From Clostridiales bacterium (lineage in GTDB: Bacteria; Bacillota; Clostridia; Oscillospirales; Oscillospiraceae): DNA of 32,411 nt. Positions 7,995 through 14,879 of the stretch are shown here, in pieces. The stretch is from the NCBI GenBank assembly GCA_004557655.1, contig SFGJ01000017.1, positions 1 to 32,411 on the forward strand, given 5' to 3'. The stretch's first letter is position 1. Each line of letters opens with the position of its first letter. A program made the position numbers and the translations under genes. The notes beneath the pieces were generated by a model that was not told the origin of the DNA, did no database searches, and saw only the letters and a program-made list of their open reading frames with translations.

Positions 7995-8027
7995 GGGATG
8001 GGCCGCACGGAGGTGCAGGCCCATCCC
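7995..8027 (-). promoter_or_regulatory. Strong intercistronic hairpin between dctP and dctM
   Basis: GGGATGGGCC pairs perfectly with GGCCCATCCC, extended inward by GCAC/GTGC around a GGAG loop with one bulge. On the transcribed (minus) strand no T-run follows, so it is not a standard terminator. Its place right after dctP suggests protection of the dctP 3' end or partial attenuation of dctM-dctQ. Confidence 0.65.
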
Positions 8028-8063
8028 CGCTTTTCAGACTTCAGCCGCAGTCAAAATGACCGA

Positions 8064-9098
8064 TCAGCCCTTGTAGGAAGCCTTAAAGGTCTTCACGGCC
8101 TCATAGGCGCCCTTGGCCCAGCAAGTACCGTCCAGTTCTTCATAGACGTTGCCCAGCTTGTCCTGGATGGAGCCCACATCGCACTCCACATACTCCATGA
8201 CGGTCTTGAGGTAGTTAAAAGCTTCCTCGATCTGGGCGTTGGTTGCTTCAGTACCCACATCGGCAGCCTTCTCGGCGCACTCGATGAGCATATTCTGGGT
8301 CTTCTCGTTCAGCTGCTTCCAAACATTCTCGGCGATGCAGAAGATGGAGATGTCTCTGATGTAGTCAGTGCGCATCAGATACTTCTGGACCTCATAGAGA
8401 CTGTTGTTCTTCACAGTGATGAAGCCGTTCTCCTGGGCGTCCACAGTGCCCTGGCGCAGGGCCATGTACAGGTCGCTGAACTGGACAACCTGGGGATTCG
8501 CGCCCAGCGCCTTCATGGTGCTCTGCACCACGGTGGAATCAGCGGTACGGATCGCCAGACCGTTGAAATCATCCGCATTGGCAACAGGCTTGTTGGATGT
8601 CAGCTCTCTGGCCTCGCACTCGCCCTTGGCCACAATGACACGGACGCCGGTAGCGGCGGCTGCCTCGTCGAACCACTTCTGGGCGGTATCGCTCTGCAGG
8701 AAGTCATACAGTTCTTTGTTGGAGTCCCAGATGAAGGGAGCCGCGCAGATATTGAACATGGAAGCGGCTTCCAGGAAGCCGTAGGTGGAAATACGGCCAT
8801 GGTACATTTTCAGCGTTCCGGCAGGCATACCGGAAAGCAATTCGGTGGAACCGCCCAGCTGGCTGTTATTGTAGCAAGTTACCTTCACGGCACCATCAGT
8901 TGCCTCGGAAACCAGGGAAGCGAATTCTTCCACAGCCTTAGTGAAAGGATCGGCATCCGTCCAGATGGTGCCCAGCTTCAGATTGTAGGAGGTCCATTCG
9001 TTCTTTTCGTCGCCCTTACCGCCGGTGTCTTTGCTACCGCACGCCACAAGGCTCATTACAATAGCGATAGCCATAAGCATTGCAAGAATTTTTTTCAT
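8064..9098 (-). CDS. dctP: TRAP transporter substrate-binding lipoprotein (DctP)
   Basis: This 344-residue protein has a lipoprotein signal: KK at 2-3, a hydrophobic core, and lipobox LVAC with Cys20, so it is anchored outside the membrane as in other Gram-positives. The DctP core is recognisable: LAIRTADS with the Arg that usually salt-bridges the substrate carboxylate, then a KALGANPQV segment, FSDLYMALRQG and VDAQENG. The ligand is therefore probably an organic or sugar acid; the exact one is not readable. ATG 9098 follows AAGGAG. It is flanked by hairpins at 9129-9150 and 7995-8027, which would favour a stable dctP mRNA and excess binding protein. Confidence 0.92.
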   Translation of the reverse strand: MKKILAMLMAIAIVMSLVACGSKDTGGKGDEKNEWTSYNLKLGTIWTDADPFTKAVEEFASLVSEATDGAVKVTCYNNSQLGGSTELLSGMPAGTLKMYHGRISTYGFLEAASMFNICAAPFIWDSNKELYDFLQSDTAQKWFDEAAAATGVRVIVAKGECEARELTSNKPVANADDFNGLAIRTADSTVVQSTMKALGANPQVVQFSDLYMALRQGTVDAQENGFITVKNNSLYEVQKYLMRTDYIRDISIFCIAENVWKQLNEKTQNMLIECAEKAADVGTEATNAQIEEAFNYLKTVMEYVECDVGSIQDKLGNVYEELDGTCWAKGAYEAVKTFKASYKG

Positions 9099-9128
9099 AC
9101 TGTTCTCCTTCTTATTTTCGTTTTTTAT

Positions 9129-9150
9129 CTAAACGGCCGAAGCCTTTTAG
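9129..9150 (-). promoter_or_regulatory. UUCG-capped hairpin upstream of dctP
   Basis: On the minus strand CTAAAAGGC, loop TTCG and GCCGTTTAG form a nine-pair stem with one mismatch, capped by the very stable UUCG tetraloop. What follows is A-rich, not a T-run, so termination is unlikely. It sits between the aldolase stop and dctP and may protect the 5' end of a processed dctP message. Confidence 0.55.
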
Positions 9151-9169
9151 AACACATATGGTTGTTTGC

Positions 9170-9952
9170 TTACTTATCCATCAAGGCCTTCATGTCCTCG
9201 ATGCGCTTATAGGCATCGCTGACCAGCGAGTTGATGTCCCCACCGAAAATCACATAGGAATAGCCTCTGTCATAGAGCTTTTTGGCACTCTCCACGTTGC
9301 CGGCCACGGTTCCCAGCAGCAGGTTCTTGCTCAAGACCTTTTCCTCGATCTTGCGGAAGTCCGCCTGCACATCAGGGTGGGATGGATTTGCAAAATGGCC
9401 GCTACTGGTACTGTAATCCATGGGACCGATGAAGAAGCCGTCAACGCCCTCCACTTCAAGCATTTCATCCAAGTTAGCCAGTCCCATAGGTGTTTCGATA
9501 GCCAAGATCACCAGCACCTCATCGTTGGCACGGTGAAGATAGTGCTGCCTGTTTTTTCCGTAACCGGCTGCACGGGGACTACCTGCGATACCGCGGTTTC
9601 CAACGGGTGGGTACTTGCAGGCAGCCACAGCCCTCATTGCTTCTTCCTTCGAATTAACATACGGCACATGAATGCCCTTTGCGCCGCAGTCCAACAGACG
9701 TTTAATGGCAACCATATCATTCCACGGTGCGCGTGCAATAGCAGTTGTCTCATAACCGTTTACCGCCTGAAGGATCGGAAAGAGGGTGGAAGGGTCAATA
9801 GGCGCATGTTCGCAGTCCACCACCAGCATGTCATACCCCGCCTGCGCCATAATTTCTGCTGCAATAGGACTACCCAACTGAACCCATGCGGCCGTCAGCT
9901 TTTCACCTTTTTTCAGCCGCGCCTTTGCAGTGTTTGTAAACACTTCAGACAT
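9170..9952 (-). CDS. HpcH/HpaI-family class II aldolase
   Basis: With the start at ATG 9952 (GAGAGG 9 bp upstream; an ATG at 9961 abuts that site) the protein has 260 residues, normal for the family. Signatures are VDCEHAP (metal-site region), IARAPWND with the catalytic Arg, GIHVPYV, AIETPMGL with a metal-binding Glu and FIGPMDYSTS with a metal-binding Asp. Relatives such as 2-keto-3-deoxyglucarate aldolase and HpcH cleave 4-hydroxy-2-oxoacids to pyruvate plus an aldehyde. As first gene of the operon, and with a hydroxyacid dehydrogenase and glycerate kinase nearby, tartronate semialdehyde is an attractive second product (inference). Hand-sampled third-position GC is near 50% in the N-terminal half and near 80% at the C-terminus, unusual within one gene. 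Confidence 0.87.
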   Translation of the reverse strand: MSEVFTNTAKARLKKGEKLTAAWVQLGSPIAAEIMAQAGYDMLVVDCEHAPIDPSTLFPILQAVNGYETTAIARAPWNDMVAIKRLLDCGAKGIHVPYVNSKEEAMRAVAACKYPPVGNRGIAGSPRAAGYGKNRQHYLHRANDEVLVILAIETPMGLANLDEMLEVEGVDGFFIGPMDYSTSSGHFANPSHPDVQADFRKIEEKVLSKNLLLGTVAGNVESAKKLYDRGYSYVIFGGDINSLVSDAYKRIEDMKALMDK

Positions 9953-9998
9953 TGCAATCATCCTCTCTTTTTTTATGGCTTATTTTTCCAAAACCGAA

Positions 9999-10012
9999 TT
10001 GCAAATAACAAT
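9999..10012. promoter_or_regulatory. Candidate IclR operator overlapping the iclR -35 box
   Basis: TTGCAAATAACAAT is an imperfect inverted repeat. It shares TTGCAAAT with the perfect palindrome at 12913-12928 in the other divergent control region of the cluster. Its place between the divergent aldolase operon and iclR would allow autoregulation and control of the operon. Binding is inferred. Confidence 0.4.
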
Positions 10013-10027
10013 ATTATGTGCTATGAT
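9999..10027 (+). promoter_or_regulatory. Promoter of the iclR-type gene
   Basis: A -35 box TTGCAA (9999-10004) and -10 box TATGAT (10022-10027) are separated by exactly 17 bp, about 30 bp ahead of the ATG. The -35 box lies inside the candidate operator TTGCAAAT. Confidence 0.65.
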
Positions 10028-10055
10028 GAATAAAAAATTTTTTAGGAGAAAAACC

Positions 10056-10847
10056 ATGTCCAGAGTCAGAAGCGCCGAAATGCCCAGCAGTTCCAACCGT
10101 TCCACAGAGAAAGCCCTTGCCATCATCGAGATCCTTGCCGCCAGCAGAACACCTATGCGCCTGCTGGATATTGCCAAGATCCTTAATTACAACCAAAGCA
10201 CGACCTTACGCTTCCTTACCTCTCTTATCAACAGCGGCTATGTTGGTCAGGAGGAGGATTCGCAAAAGTACTATCTTACATACAAGATCAGCCGTATTGC
10301 AAACAAGCTCAACCAGCAGCAGGATATCCCCCGCATAACGCATCCGTATCTTGTGCGGCTTTCCGAGCTGTATTCCGAGTCTGCCTGCATTTCTGTGGAG
10401 CAGCAGTTTCAAATGGTGTATGTGGATGTGGCCACGGGCAACAATCAGATCCTGCTTAGTATGCAGCAGATAGGTGGTACAAGCCCTATGCACTGCACCG
10501 GCAACGGAAAGCTCCTACTCACCACCTTCGACGACGCCAAAATCGATCAGCTGATCAGCAAGGTCGGCCTCAAGCAGTTCACAAAGAACACAATTACTAC
10601 AAAGGAAGCTCTTCTCAAAGAATTAGATCAAGTACGTAAAAACGGTTGGGCAATGGATAACGAAGAGTGCGAAATCGGTGTGCGTTGTATCGCATATCCC
10701 ATACGGAATTACACCGGCAACATCATCGCCGGTCTCAGCGTGACCGGACCGATCAACCGTATGCAGGAATCCCGGATCACCCAAAAGCAACCGGAAATGC
10801 AGCGCATCGCCGAGGAAATTTCGGAACGCCTAGGCTACCAAAAGTAA
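10056..10847 (+). CDS. IclR-family transcriptional regulator
   Basis: The start is ATG 10056, with TAGGAGAA nine bases upstream; the longer frame from 9930 runs through its own promoter and is rejected. The 263-residue protein has an N-terminal winged helix-turn-helix (about 15-75: RSTEKALAIIEIL, MRLLDIAKIL, STTLRFLTSLINSGYV) and a C-terminal effector domain with HCTGNGKLLL and a NEECEIGVRCIAYPI segment, the small-molecule-binding face of IclR proteins. It is divergent from the aldolase-TRAP operon and convergent with the dehydrogenase gene, so it is the obvious local regulator. The effector is probably a pathway intermediate. A terminator follows within 15 bp. Confidence 0.93.
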   Translation: MSRVRSAEMPSSSNRSTEKALAIIEILAASRTPMRLLDIAKILNYNQSTTLRFLTSLINSGYVGQEEDSQKYYLTYKISRIANKLNQQQDIPRITHPYLVRLSELYSESACISVEQQFQMVYVDVATGNNQILLSMQQIGGTSPMHCTGNGKLLLTTFDDAKIDQLISKVGLKQFTKNTITTKEALLKELDQVRKNGWAMDNEECEIGVRCIAYPIRNYTGNIIAGLSVTGPINRMQESRITQKQPEMQRIAEEISERLGYQK

Positions 10848-10859
10848 TATGTCATTGCA

Positions 10860-10888
10860 AGGGACTCTGCTGTCAGGGTCCTTTTTTA
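10860..10888 (+). terminator. Rho-independent terminator of the iclR gene
   Basis: AGG-ACTCTG pairs with CAGGGTCCT (one bulged G, one G-T pair) around CTGT, followed by a run of six Ts. The minus strand lacks a T-run, so it acts for the + strand gene only. Confidence 0.75.
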
Positions 10889-10892
10889 TTTC

Positions 10893-11861
10893 TCAGGGAT
10901 TGACTACATTTTCCGGTGTCCCGTTTAAGAACGCCTTGATATTTGAGTATGTGCAATCCATGATGCGCTGGCGGCTCTCCTTGGGAGCCCAACTGATATG
11001 CGGCGTAATGATGCAGTTCTTTGCCGACAGCAAAGGATTATCGGATCTGATGGGTTCTGTATAGACGACATCCAGACCTGCCGCACCAATTTTCCCGCTG
11101 TTCAGTGCATCCGCGACATCCTGCTCATCGATGAGCTGACCGCGGGCATTATTGATCAGGATTACGCCGTCCTTCATTTTCGCAATACTGGACTTATTAA
11201 TCATGCGCGTATTTTCCTCTGTAAGGTTGCAGTGCAGGGTTATAACATCTGCCCGCTCATACAGTTTCTCCAGTGAAACATACTCGGCAATGGCTCGGCC
11301 ACTTTCACTTTCGAACAGGTCATATGCGATGACATTCATGCCCAGAGCCTTTGCAATCCGGCCCTCTTTTTGACCTATCCGGCCGAAGCCGACGATGCCG
11401 ATAGTCTTGCCTTCCAGTTCAATGAGCGGATAGTCCCAATAGCACCAGTCAACATTGGCAGCCCAGTCGCCCTTTTTCACCGAATCACTGTGGTGACCAA
11501 TGTGATGGCAGATCTCCAGCAGCAGCGCGATAGAATACTGGCTTACAGAAGCTGTACCGTAGGTGGGGACATTTGCCACAGGAATCCCCTTCTCTCGGGC
11601 ATATTTATAGTCCACAACGTTGTAGCCTGTTGCAAGCATTGCGATAAGTTTGATGCCGGGACATTTATCGATTGTCTCTTTTGAAATGGGCGTCTTATTC
11701 GTCACCACAATGTCTGCCTCGCCGATACGCTGGGCGATGACCGGAGACTCAACATAGGACGTGCGGTCATAGACCGTAAGCTCACCAAGCTCTTCCAAAG
11801 GCTTCCAGGACAGATCGCCAGGGTTTTCAGTGTATCCATCCAATACAACGATTTTTGCCAT
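10893..11861 (-). CDS. D-2-hydroxyacid dehydrogenase (glycerate/hydroxypyruvate reductase type)
   Basis: This 322-residue NAD-dependent enzyme has the Rossmann motif GFGRIG at 158-163 and an Asp at 181 that selects NAD over NADP. The catalytic triad lies in NNARGQLID (Arg240), VVYTEP (Glu269) and TPHISWAPKE (His288). The Trp after the His is common in glycerate dehydrogenases of the HprA type. It would reduce hydroxypyruvate or a similar 2-oxoacid to D-glycerate. ATG 11861 follows AAAGGAG. It lies 27 bp after the TIM-barrel gene in the same minus-strand unit and close to the divergent glycerate kinase, which supports a route through D-glycerate. Lactate or other 2-hydroxyacids remain possible. 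Confidence 0.88.
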   Translation of the reverse strand: MAKIVVLDGYTENPGDLSWKPLEELGELTVYDRTSYVESPVIAQRIGEADIVVTNKTPISKETIDKCPGIKLIAMLATGYNVVDYKYAREKGIPVANVPTYGTASVSQYSIALLLEICHHIGHHSDSVKKGDWAANVDWCYWDYPLIELEGKTIGIVGFGRIGQKEGRIAKALGMNVIAYDLFESESGRAIAEYVSLEKLYERADVITLHCNLTEENTRMINKSSIAKMKDGVILINNARGQLIDEQDVADALNSGKIGAAGLDVVYTEPIRSDNPLLSAKNCIITPHISWAPKESRQRIMDCTYSNIKAFLNGTPENVVNP

Positions 11862-11888
11862 AAATGTTCTCCTTTACTTTTAATCTAC

Positions 11889-12776
11889 TTAATCCTCAAG
11901 TAATGCCCAAGCACGGTTTAAAACTCGCTTTGTGTTGGCGAGAACTATGTCTTCATCCTCACCGGGACGCAGCGTAACCTCCATACTTAAAACATAAGGT
12001 TGTTCTACGCAGAAAAACCCTTCCTCTTTCAATACGCGAAGGAAATCCACCAGTTCCTCCGTATCATTGGCACTGTCTGGGTATCCCATGCGCGGGTGCT
12101 TGTCTCCGTATGCCTCGCAGCCGGGTTTTACAACCGCGTTGCCGAAGTGAAAATGGGTGATATACGGCCGCAGAGTGCGAATAACAAATTGGCTCGTTTC
12201 ATAAGTCGTTGGGAAGTGGCTAAGGTCAACCAGTAAGCCAAAGTTATTATGCGTAGTACGCATATCGGCGGCAAAGCGGGCCGCCAACGGCGCGGGCCCG
12301 ATAAGCGAAGCCTTGTCCATGTCAAAGTCAAAGACCTCAAGCTCCACACTCATGCCTTTACCGGCGGCATAAGAGCAAACATTTCGGGTCGTCTTCAGGA
12401 GCTGCTTATACGCATCTTCCTTCGTCTCCTCGTGCCACTTTCCGGACAAAAATGCAATTGCCTCCGCCCCGAGATATTCCGCTTCATCAATGGCCTCCAT
12501 CAGTGTCGTTTCGGCCTTCTTCCGCTCGTCCTCATCGATCGCATTAGGGTTGCACTTGCCGATGAGGCGAGGCTGTGCACCGTAGCACACCTTTAGGTGA
12601 CTCTGATCCAAAAGAGCCTTTGCCGCAGCATTATCCTCGCCGTAGCCCCGTAGCTCGATGGCATCAAAGTACGGGTCCTTGCAAATTGCCTTCAGCGATT
12701 CCATTGCGTCACGCTTGGGATAGCTCATCCACTGGATCGTACCTACTTTGAAATACTTTTGAATTGAATCTTTCAT
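11889..12776 (-). CDS. Sugar phosphate isomerase/epimerase-like TIM-barrel protein (AP endonuclease family 2 fold)
   Basis: This 295-residue protein has the layout of xylose-isomerase-like barrels: FDAIELRGYG near 40, EAIAFLSGKW near 100, VELEVFDFDMD near 145, then GLLVDLSHFPT and ITHFHFGNAV, and a C-terminal FCVEQPY. The spaced Glu, Asp and His residues fit the divalent metal site of this fold. Relatives include hydroxypyruvate isomerase and tagatose/psicose epimerases. The neighbours favour interconversion of a C3 or sugar-acid intermediate, but the reaction is not proven. ATG 12776 follows GGAGG. It is the first gene of the unit driven from the 12827-12854 promoter. Confidence 0.78.
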   Translation of the reverse strand: MKDSIQKYFKVGTIQWMSYPKRDAMESLKAICKDPYFDAIELRGYGEDNAAAKALLDQSHLKVCYGAQPRLIGKCNPNAIDEDERKKAETTLMEAIDEAEYLGAEAIAFLSGKWHEETKEDAYKQLLKTTRNVCSYAAGKGMSVELEVFDFDMDKASLIGPAPLAARFAADMRTTHNNFGLLVDLSHFPTTYETSQFVIRTLRPYITHFHFGNAVVKPGCEAYGDKHPRMGYPDSANDTEELVDFLRVLKEEGFFCVEQPYVLSMEVTLRPGEDEDIVLANTKRVLNRAWALLED

Positions 12777-12788
12777 TTTTCCTCCACT

Positions 12789-12807
12789 AATTTCATTATC
12801 TGAAATT
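12789..12807. promoter_or_regulatory. 7-bp inverted repeat in the leader of the isomerase operon
   Basis: AATTTCA, five bases, TGAAATT forms a perfect 19-bp inverted repeat. It lies between the predicted transcription start and the ribosome site of the isomerase gene. It could be a downstream operator or an mRNA hairpin near the start codon. Confidence 0.45.
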
Positions 12808-12826
12808 GATTTTTGCTTCTAACAAT

Positions 12827-12854
12827 ATGATACATACTTTCAAGAAATTGTCAA
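12827..12854 (-). promoter_or_regulatory. Promoter of the isomerase-dehydrogenase operon
   Basis: On the minus strand a consensus -35 TTGACA (12849-12854) is followed after 16 bp by -10 TATCAT (12827-12832), about 50 bp before the start codon. Confidence 0.7.
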
Positions 12855-12912
12855 CCTAAAAATTGTTTGAATTGCCTAAAAAAAAATAAGGGATATGAAG
12901 AAAAATTTTATA

Positions 12913-12928
12913 TGTTGCATTTGCAACA
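12913..12928. promoter_or_regulatory. Perfect palindrome TGTTGC-N4-GCAACA, candidate IclR operator
   Basis: TGTTGC and GCAACA are exact complements around ATTT. The site lies roughly 60-65 bp upstream of the -35 boxes of both divergent promoters. Read on the minus strand it contains TTGCAAAT, the same 8-mer as the site in the iclR promoter. IclR proteins usually bind palindromes of about this size, so a shared regulator is plausible. Confidence 0.5.
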
Positions 12929-12990
12929 AATCAGCTCCACCAAACTATAATATCATCTCAATATCGATTTTCGAAATTAAGTTTTGTATA

Positions 12991-13018
12991 TTGACATTTT
13001 CTCCGTTGTGCTTATAAT
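12991..13018 (+). promoter_or_regulatory. Promoter of the glycerate kinase gene
   Basis: A consensus -35 TTGACA (12991-12996) and consensus -10 TATAAT (13013-13018) have a 16-bp spacer. It is the best sigma-A-like promoter of the window and lies 55 bp upstream of the ATG. Confidence 0.8.
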
Positions 13019-13072
13019 GAAAATAGCCTGCGCCAAGGCTTTAGCGCGGCATCCAAATGCTGGGAGGTGCAC

Positions 13073-14212
13073 ATGAAAAGGTATGTTCTAATTCCCGATT
13101 CTTTTAAGGGTACAATATCCTCCGTGGAAATCTGCCGAATTGTTTCTGAGGCAATCCGGGCACAGGATCCGGAGGCCGCTATCTGCGCGATCCCCGTAGC
13201 GGACGGCGGCGAAGGGACAGTGGATGCATTTCTGGCCGCCTTGGGCGGCGAGTGCGTGGAGATGATCTGCAAGGATCCTTACGGAAAAGATATGTCTGCC
13301 CATTACGCTATGCTGCCAGACGGTACAGCCGTGATAGAAATGGCTATGGCCGCTGGCCTGCCGTTAGTTGGCGAAGCCCGGAATCCCGAGAAGACCACCA
13401 CCTATGGCGTCGGGCAGATGATTGCACACGCGGTGCACAATGGTGCAAAGAAGATTGTATTGGGCTTGGGCGGCAGTGCTACCAATGACGGTGGTTGCGG
13501 TGCGGCGGCGGCGCTGGGCGTACAATTTTTCAACAAGGACGGAAAAACATTTGTGCCCATCGGCGGAACACTTAAGGACATCTGCCATATCAGCACGGAT
13601 GAGATGGATAGTCTGGTGCAAAGCACTCCGTTTTTTACCATGTGTGACATCGATAACCCGCTGTGCGGCGAGAATGGCGCAAGTGCCATATTTGGCCCAC
13701 AGAAGGGTGCCGATTCGGCTATGGTCAAACGTCTGGACAGTGGTCTGCAGCACCTGGCTGCGGTTATCCGGCAAGATCTTGGCCTGGATATTTTAGATCT
13801 TCCCGGCAGCGGAGCTGCCGGTGGTTTTGGCGGCGGCAGTGTGGCGTTTTTCAGCAGTCGTCTGCAAATGGGTATCAACATTATTTTGGATATGGCTAAC
13901 TTTGACCAGCAAGCTGCCGATGCCGACTTGGTTATAACCGGAGAGGGAAAGTTGGACAGCCAAAGCCTTCGAGGCAAGGTCGTCATCGGTGTGGCACGCC
14001 GCGCTAAGGCGTTGGGTGTGCCGGTAGCGGCATTGGTGGGCGGATGTGAAACGGATATTGCTGCCCTATACGACGAAGGTGTATGTGGTGTATTTCCAAT
14101 CAATCCCCTCCCTGCACCATTTGAAGAAGTCAAGCAACAGGTTCGGGACAACCTCCGCTTCACAGCAGATAACCTGTTCCACTTTATAAATTCCTTAAAT
14201 GCACAGCTCTAA
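13073..14212 (+). CDS. Glycerate kinase (GarK/GlxK family)
   Basis: The start is ATG 13073, with GGGAGG five bases upstream; an in-frame GTG at 13067 lies within that site. The protein has 379 residues, normal for the family. It begins KRYVLIPDSFKGTIS, with PDSFKG the hallmark, and has VADGGEGT near 45, GLGGSATNDGG near 125, a GSGAAGG stretch near 245, and VITGEGKLDSQS near 290. It phosphorylates D-glycerate to 2-phosphoglycerate (some members make 3-phosphoglycerate), feeding lower glycolysis. It is divergent from the hydroxyacid dehydrogenase pair with its own strong promoter, which completes a glycerate route. No clear terminator follows it. Confidence 0.93.
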   Translation: MKRYVLIPDSFKGTISSVEICRIVSEAIRAQDPEAAICAIPVADGGEGTVDAFLAALGGECVEMICKDPYGKDMSAHYAMLPDGTAVIEMAMAAGLPLVGEARNPEKTTTYGVGQMIAHAVHNGAKKIVLGLGGSATNDGGCGAAAALGVQFFNKDGKTFVPIGGTLKDICHISTDEMDSLVQSTPFFTMCDIDNPLCGENGASAIFGPQKGADSAMVKRLDSGLQHLAAVIRQDLGLDILDLPGSGAAGGFGGGSVAFFSSRLQMGINIILDMANFDQQAADADLVITGEGKLDSQSLRGKVVIGVARRAKALGVPVAALVGGCETDIAALYDEGVCGVFPINPLPAPFEEVKQQVRDNLRFTADNLFHFINSLNAQL

Positions 14213-14785
14213 AGCACCTATCATCTGTGGAAAATGTTGACCATACGAGCATATCCCCTACATATATGTTTGCATTCGACATAAGGTATTTTAAGCATTT
14301 ACTTTTCCTTCTCCTCTTTTCCTTCTGTATTGGCTGCCTCAAATCATGTCCAATTCTTCCAATTGCTTATTCCGACCACAAGCCAGTCTTTTCTGTCGTC
14401 TGCAAGCGTGCGGCACTTTTCGAGGGTAGCAAAAAAATCAAGAAAAAGGTCTCTCAGAGCGCATTGAAAGGTCACCCATGCGGCAAAAAGGAGTACGGCG
14501 CAAATGGGCAGGCCACGTAAGGAAATATCTTAAGTATGGTACGGTGTAACCCCGAAAAATGGTTGCACCGTTTCCATTTATTATGCTAAAAGGCGATATT
14601 CCTCTGGTTTTTTCCGTATTTCATTCATGATAGTGAGTAGTTCTTCTGTTTCGGGAATGGAGATCGCCCCTACCGTAGACTTTGATTCTCATGATAAAAT
14701 ATCTCTTTTCATTAATTTTAAGGTCGGAATGACCTTAGCAATAGAATTGTAAATCAAAAGCAGCCGTCTTTTTTTTATTTTTTTG
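14213..14785. other. Gene-poor, apparently decayed stretch
   Basis: No open frame with a start, ribosome site and recognisable product was found. A minus-strand frame without a start (14344-14529) encodes about 61 residues with a hydrophobic first part and a charged tail (LEKCRTLADDRKDW). A second minus-strand frame ending at 14581 reads ISIPETEELLTIMNEIRKK and lacks a start. Both look like gene remnants I cannot name. An 11-bp hairpin at 14541-14571 (ACGGTGTAACC with GGTTGCACCGT) separates them. The stretch forms the border between the catabolic cluster and core genes. Confidence 0.5.
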
Positions 14786-14814
14786 TGGACAATCGAAATA
14801 AGCTGTGGTAATAT
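14786..14814 (+). promoter_or_regulatory. Promoter of the adenine deaminase gene
   Basis: The -35 TGGACA (14786-14791) and -10 TAATAT (14809-14814) have a 17-bp spacer, about 65 bp before the ATG. The leader has no recognisable purine-riboswitch core. Confidence 0.65.
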
Positions 14815-14879
14815 GAGGAATTAATAAAACAGATACCAGTTGAGAGGTTCCCTCCCGCCTGTCTGTATGAAAGGAGAAC

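Noticed and set aside
14227..14520. A 97-codon plus-strand frame after glycerate kinase
   Set aside because: No ribosome site, no recognisable domain, unusual composition, and a competing minus-strand frame over the same DNA. Kept only as part of the decayed stretch.
14815..14879. Possible purine riboswitch before adenine deaminase
   Set aside because: The conserved loop-loop and junction sequences of the purine aptamer are not present and the leader is only about 60 nt.
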